From assembly GCF_036588685.1 (NCBI RefSeq), contig NC_086380.1, forward strand, positions 67,530,180 to 67,594,179: DNA of 64,000 nt, written 5' to 3'. The stretch is from Mytilus trossulus. Lineage: Eukaryota > Mollusca > Bivalvia > Mytilida > Mytilidae. A model generated the notes under the pieces. It searched no databases, was not told where the DNA came from, and saw only the letters and a list, made by a program, of their open reading frames with translations. This document shows positions 63,001-64,000 of the stretch, piece after piece. Position 1 is the first letter of the stretch. Every line of letters starts with the position of its first letter. A program made the position numbers and the translations under genes.

Positions 63001-63593
63001 TCTAACAGAAGGAAATTAGCTAGAAATGGTTAAATATATTTATTATGTTTAAATGAATTGATTTGGTTTCTAACACACGTCTTTGTTTTTAAATGAAAGT
63101 TATCAATTTAAAATGATATGTCCATTAAAAAAACAACACCATGTCAAAAAAATAAAGACCAACAACAAAACACAACACATCAAACAAAAGATTATGAAAA
63201 CCCCACTAAAACAGGGGGTTAAATTATATACCTAGGAAGGGTCAGCAGTTTAAAGCTATACATACAGTAAATTTATATATACAGAAAACAGAAAAAGTAA
63301 AAATAATTCCCTCAATAGAATGTGTATCTATCATCAAGATATTAAAAAACACTGTACAATGTATAAAGAATATTTTTTTTACAGATCAAAATGTAGAATT
63401 TCTCCAGCCTTCAAAAAGTCGTAAAAAAGATGGATACTTGCCACAGGAAGAGGATGCAGTAAGAAAGAAATTACGATCAGAAGAAACAGCTACTCGTGCT
63501 GCCAGACAGATGTACGTGCTTCGTCAACAAGTTCGACAAATACAGCAGGAATTAACAAAGTCAGGCACAGATAAAACTAAACACACAAAAAAG
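60057..63593 (+). CDS. KIAA0753: Homologue of KIAA0753/moonraker (centriolar satellite protein), N-terminal exons
   Basis: Four exons with clean signals: 60057-60214 (acceptor TTATCTATTACAG, donor CAG|GTGAGA), 60888-61218 (TTTTTTTTCCAG, donor CCTG|GTTTGT), 62590-62751 (TATTTCAG, AGAG|GTATGT) and 63385-63593 (TTTTTTTTACAG, AAAAAG|GTGATA). Phases agree throughout. Conserved segments recall vertebrate KIAA0753 in order: QNQLLFN near the N-terminus, NFSSLSEDRLSLAVKLAQRD, a coiled-coil start EIERLQREMEGYLQQIQVIE, and RAARQMYVLRQQVRQIQQEL followed by KHTKK. That protein acts at centriolar satellites in centriole duplication and ciliogenesis with OFD1 and FOR20. Exon 1 begins in mid-codon; translation may start at ATG 60083 or in an exon further left. 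The rest of the gene lies beyond the window. Confidence 0.78.
61700..61856. repeat. Foldback MITE in a moonraker-like intron
   Basis: ATTGAATGCTTCTTTTTGTA...GTTGTAAAAGC and its complement at 61803-61856 flank GTATGAAGCGCTTCCGCGCT+TCATAC, a perfect central hairpin. Confidence 0.8.
61908..62146. mobile_element. 239-bp MITE with AGGGACGACATCAAAAG ends
   Basis: Inverted ends of about 40 bp (AGGGACGACATCAAAAGATC..., then GGATAAAAAACTTAA) surround a G-run interior and a small palindrome (ATTTACCTATATCCATATAGG+TAAAT). A target duplication is not clear. Confidence 0.75.
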
Positions 63594-64000
63594 GTGATAC
63601 AGTTTGTACTCAACAAAAACTATATTTTACTTTAAGAGGGTTACACAGTCAGCTTTCTGGATGCCCTAATCATAGAAAAACATACTGTAAATTCAGAAAT
63701 TATTGGGATGTTTTTATTATTGCGAAAAATGCTATAGGGTTATAATCGCAATTATTGAAACTCGCATTTGGAAATATTTTTTATAAATAAAAAAGGATTT
63801 TTCTCAATGTCGCAAAAAATTTAAATCAGATTTGAGTCTAAAATGACAAAAATCGCAATAATAAGTAGAATTACTTGAAACCAATGATGTAAATTTTTAA
63901 CTGTCTACATTTTTTTTTTACATAATTTGGTAGTGATATATTATATTTATTGATAGTGATATGTTAGAAAATATTTATAGATAAATTAAAAAAAATCATA
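63594..64000 (+). other. Intron of the moonraker-like gene at the window edge
   Basis: Follows the donor at 63594; no further exon is seen before the window ends. Confidence 0.5.

Overview
The window looks like nuclear DNA of a marine mussel (Bivalvia, probably Mytilus). It is AT-rich and intron-bearing. It is dense in tandem repeats, and it carries several interspersed families that I associate from memory with Mytilus genomes: the 'pseudo-tail' repeat at 16.8, 54.6 and 56.4 kb, the 'GACGCGCGTTTCGTCTAC' repeat at 34.3 and 44.1 kb, and the 'CTACATTGAAGACCTGTTGG' repeat at 26 and 32.8 kb. No bacterial gene organisation, rRNA or canonical tRNA gene was seen.

Left third (1-17.3 kb): a 1.29-kb tandem duplication, a 1.5-kb hAT-like element with about 0.5-kb terminal inverted repeats and an 8-bp target duplication, then the most notable object, a roughly 9.9-kb composite mobile element (about 7411-17310). 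It has two arrays of a shared ~28-bp core, in opposite orientation at its two ends. Between them lie three genes: an SGNH-hydrolase-like protein (-), a 1113-residue DUF6589-like protein with an N-terminal Cys domain and two PHD fingers (-, two exons), and a compact RecQ-family helicase (+, two exons). The last two diverge from a 93-bp shared promoter with E2F-like and CCAAT motifs. I cannot place this combination in any named transposon class. I read it as a candidate self-mobilising element: DUF6589 protein as putative transposase, RecQ for unwinding, mirrored cores as binding sites.

Middle (17.3-35 kb): a tRNA-derived SINE, a 481-bp MITE built of GATATC palindromes, minisatellites, a perfect (TAA)154 tract inside an intron of a predicted three-exon gene of unknown function, degraded LINE fragments and foldback repeats.

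Right part (35-64 kb): a minus-strand gene for a 338-residue protein with two membrane helices and a proline-rich tail, assembled here from three exons (48626-48490, 37873-37750, 36195-35440). Its introns hold a 35-bp minisatellite carrying CACGTG and a 5'-truncated LINE. Beyond it lie a foldback structure enclosing a dead Tc1-like element, further MITEs, and at the right edge four plus-strand exons of a homologue of the centriolar-satellite protein KIAA0753/moonraker, running out of the window. A candidate first exon of an unidentified gene lies head-to-head with it. All exon joins were read by eye from splice signals and phase; none has been checked against transcripts.
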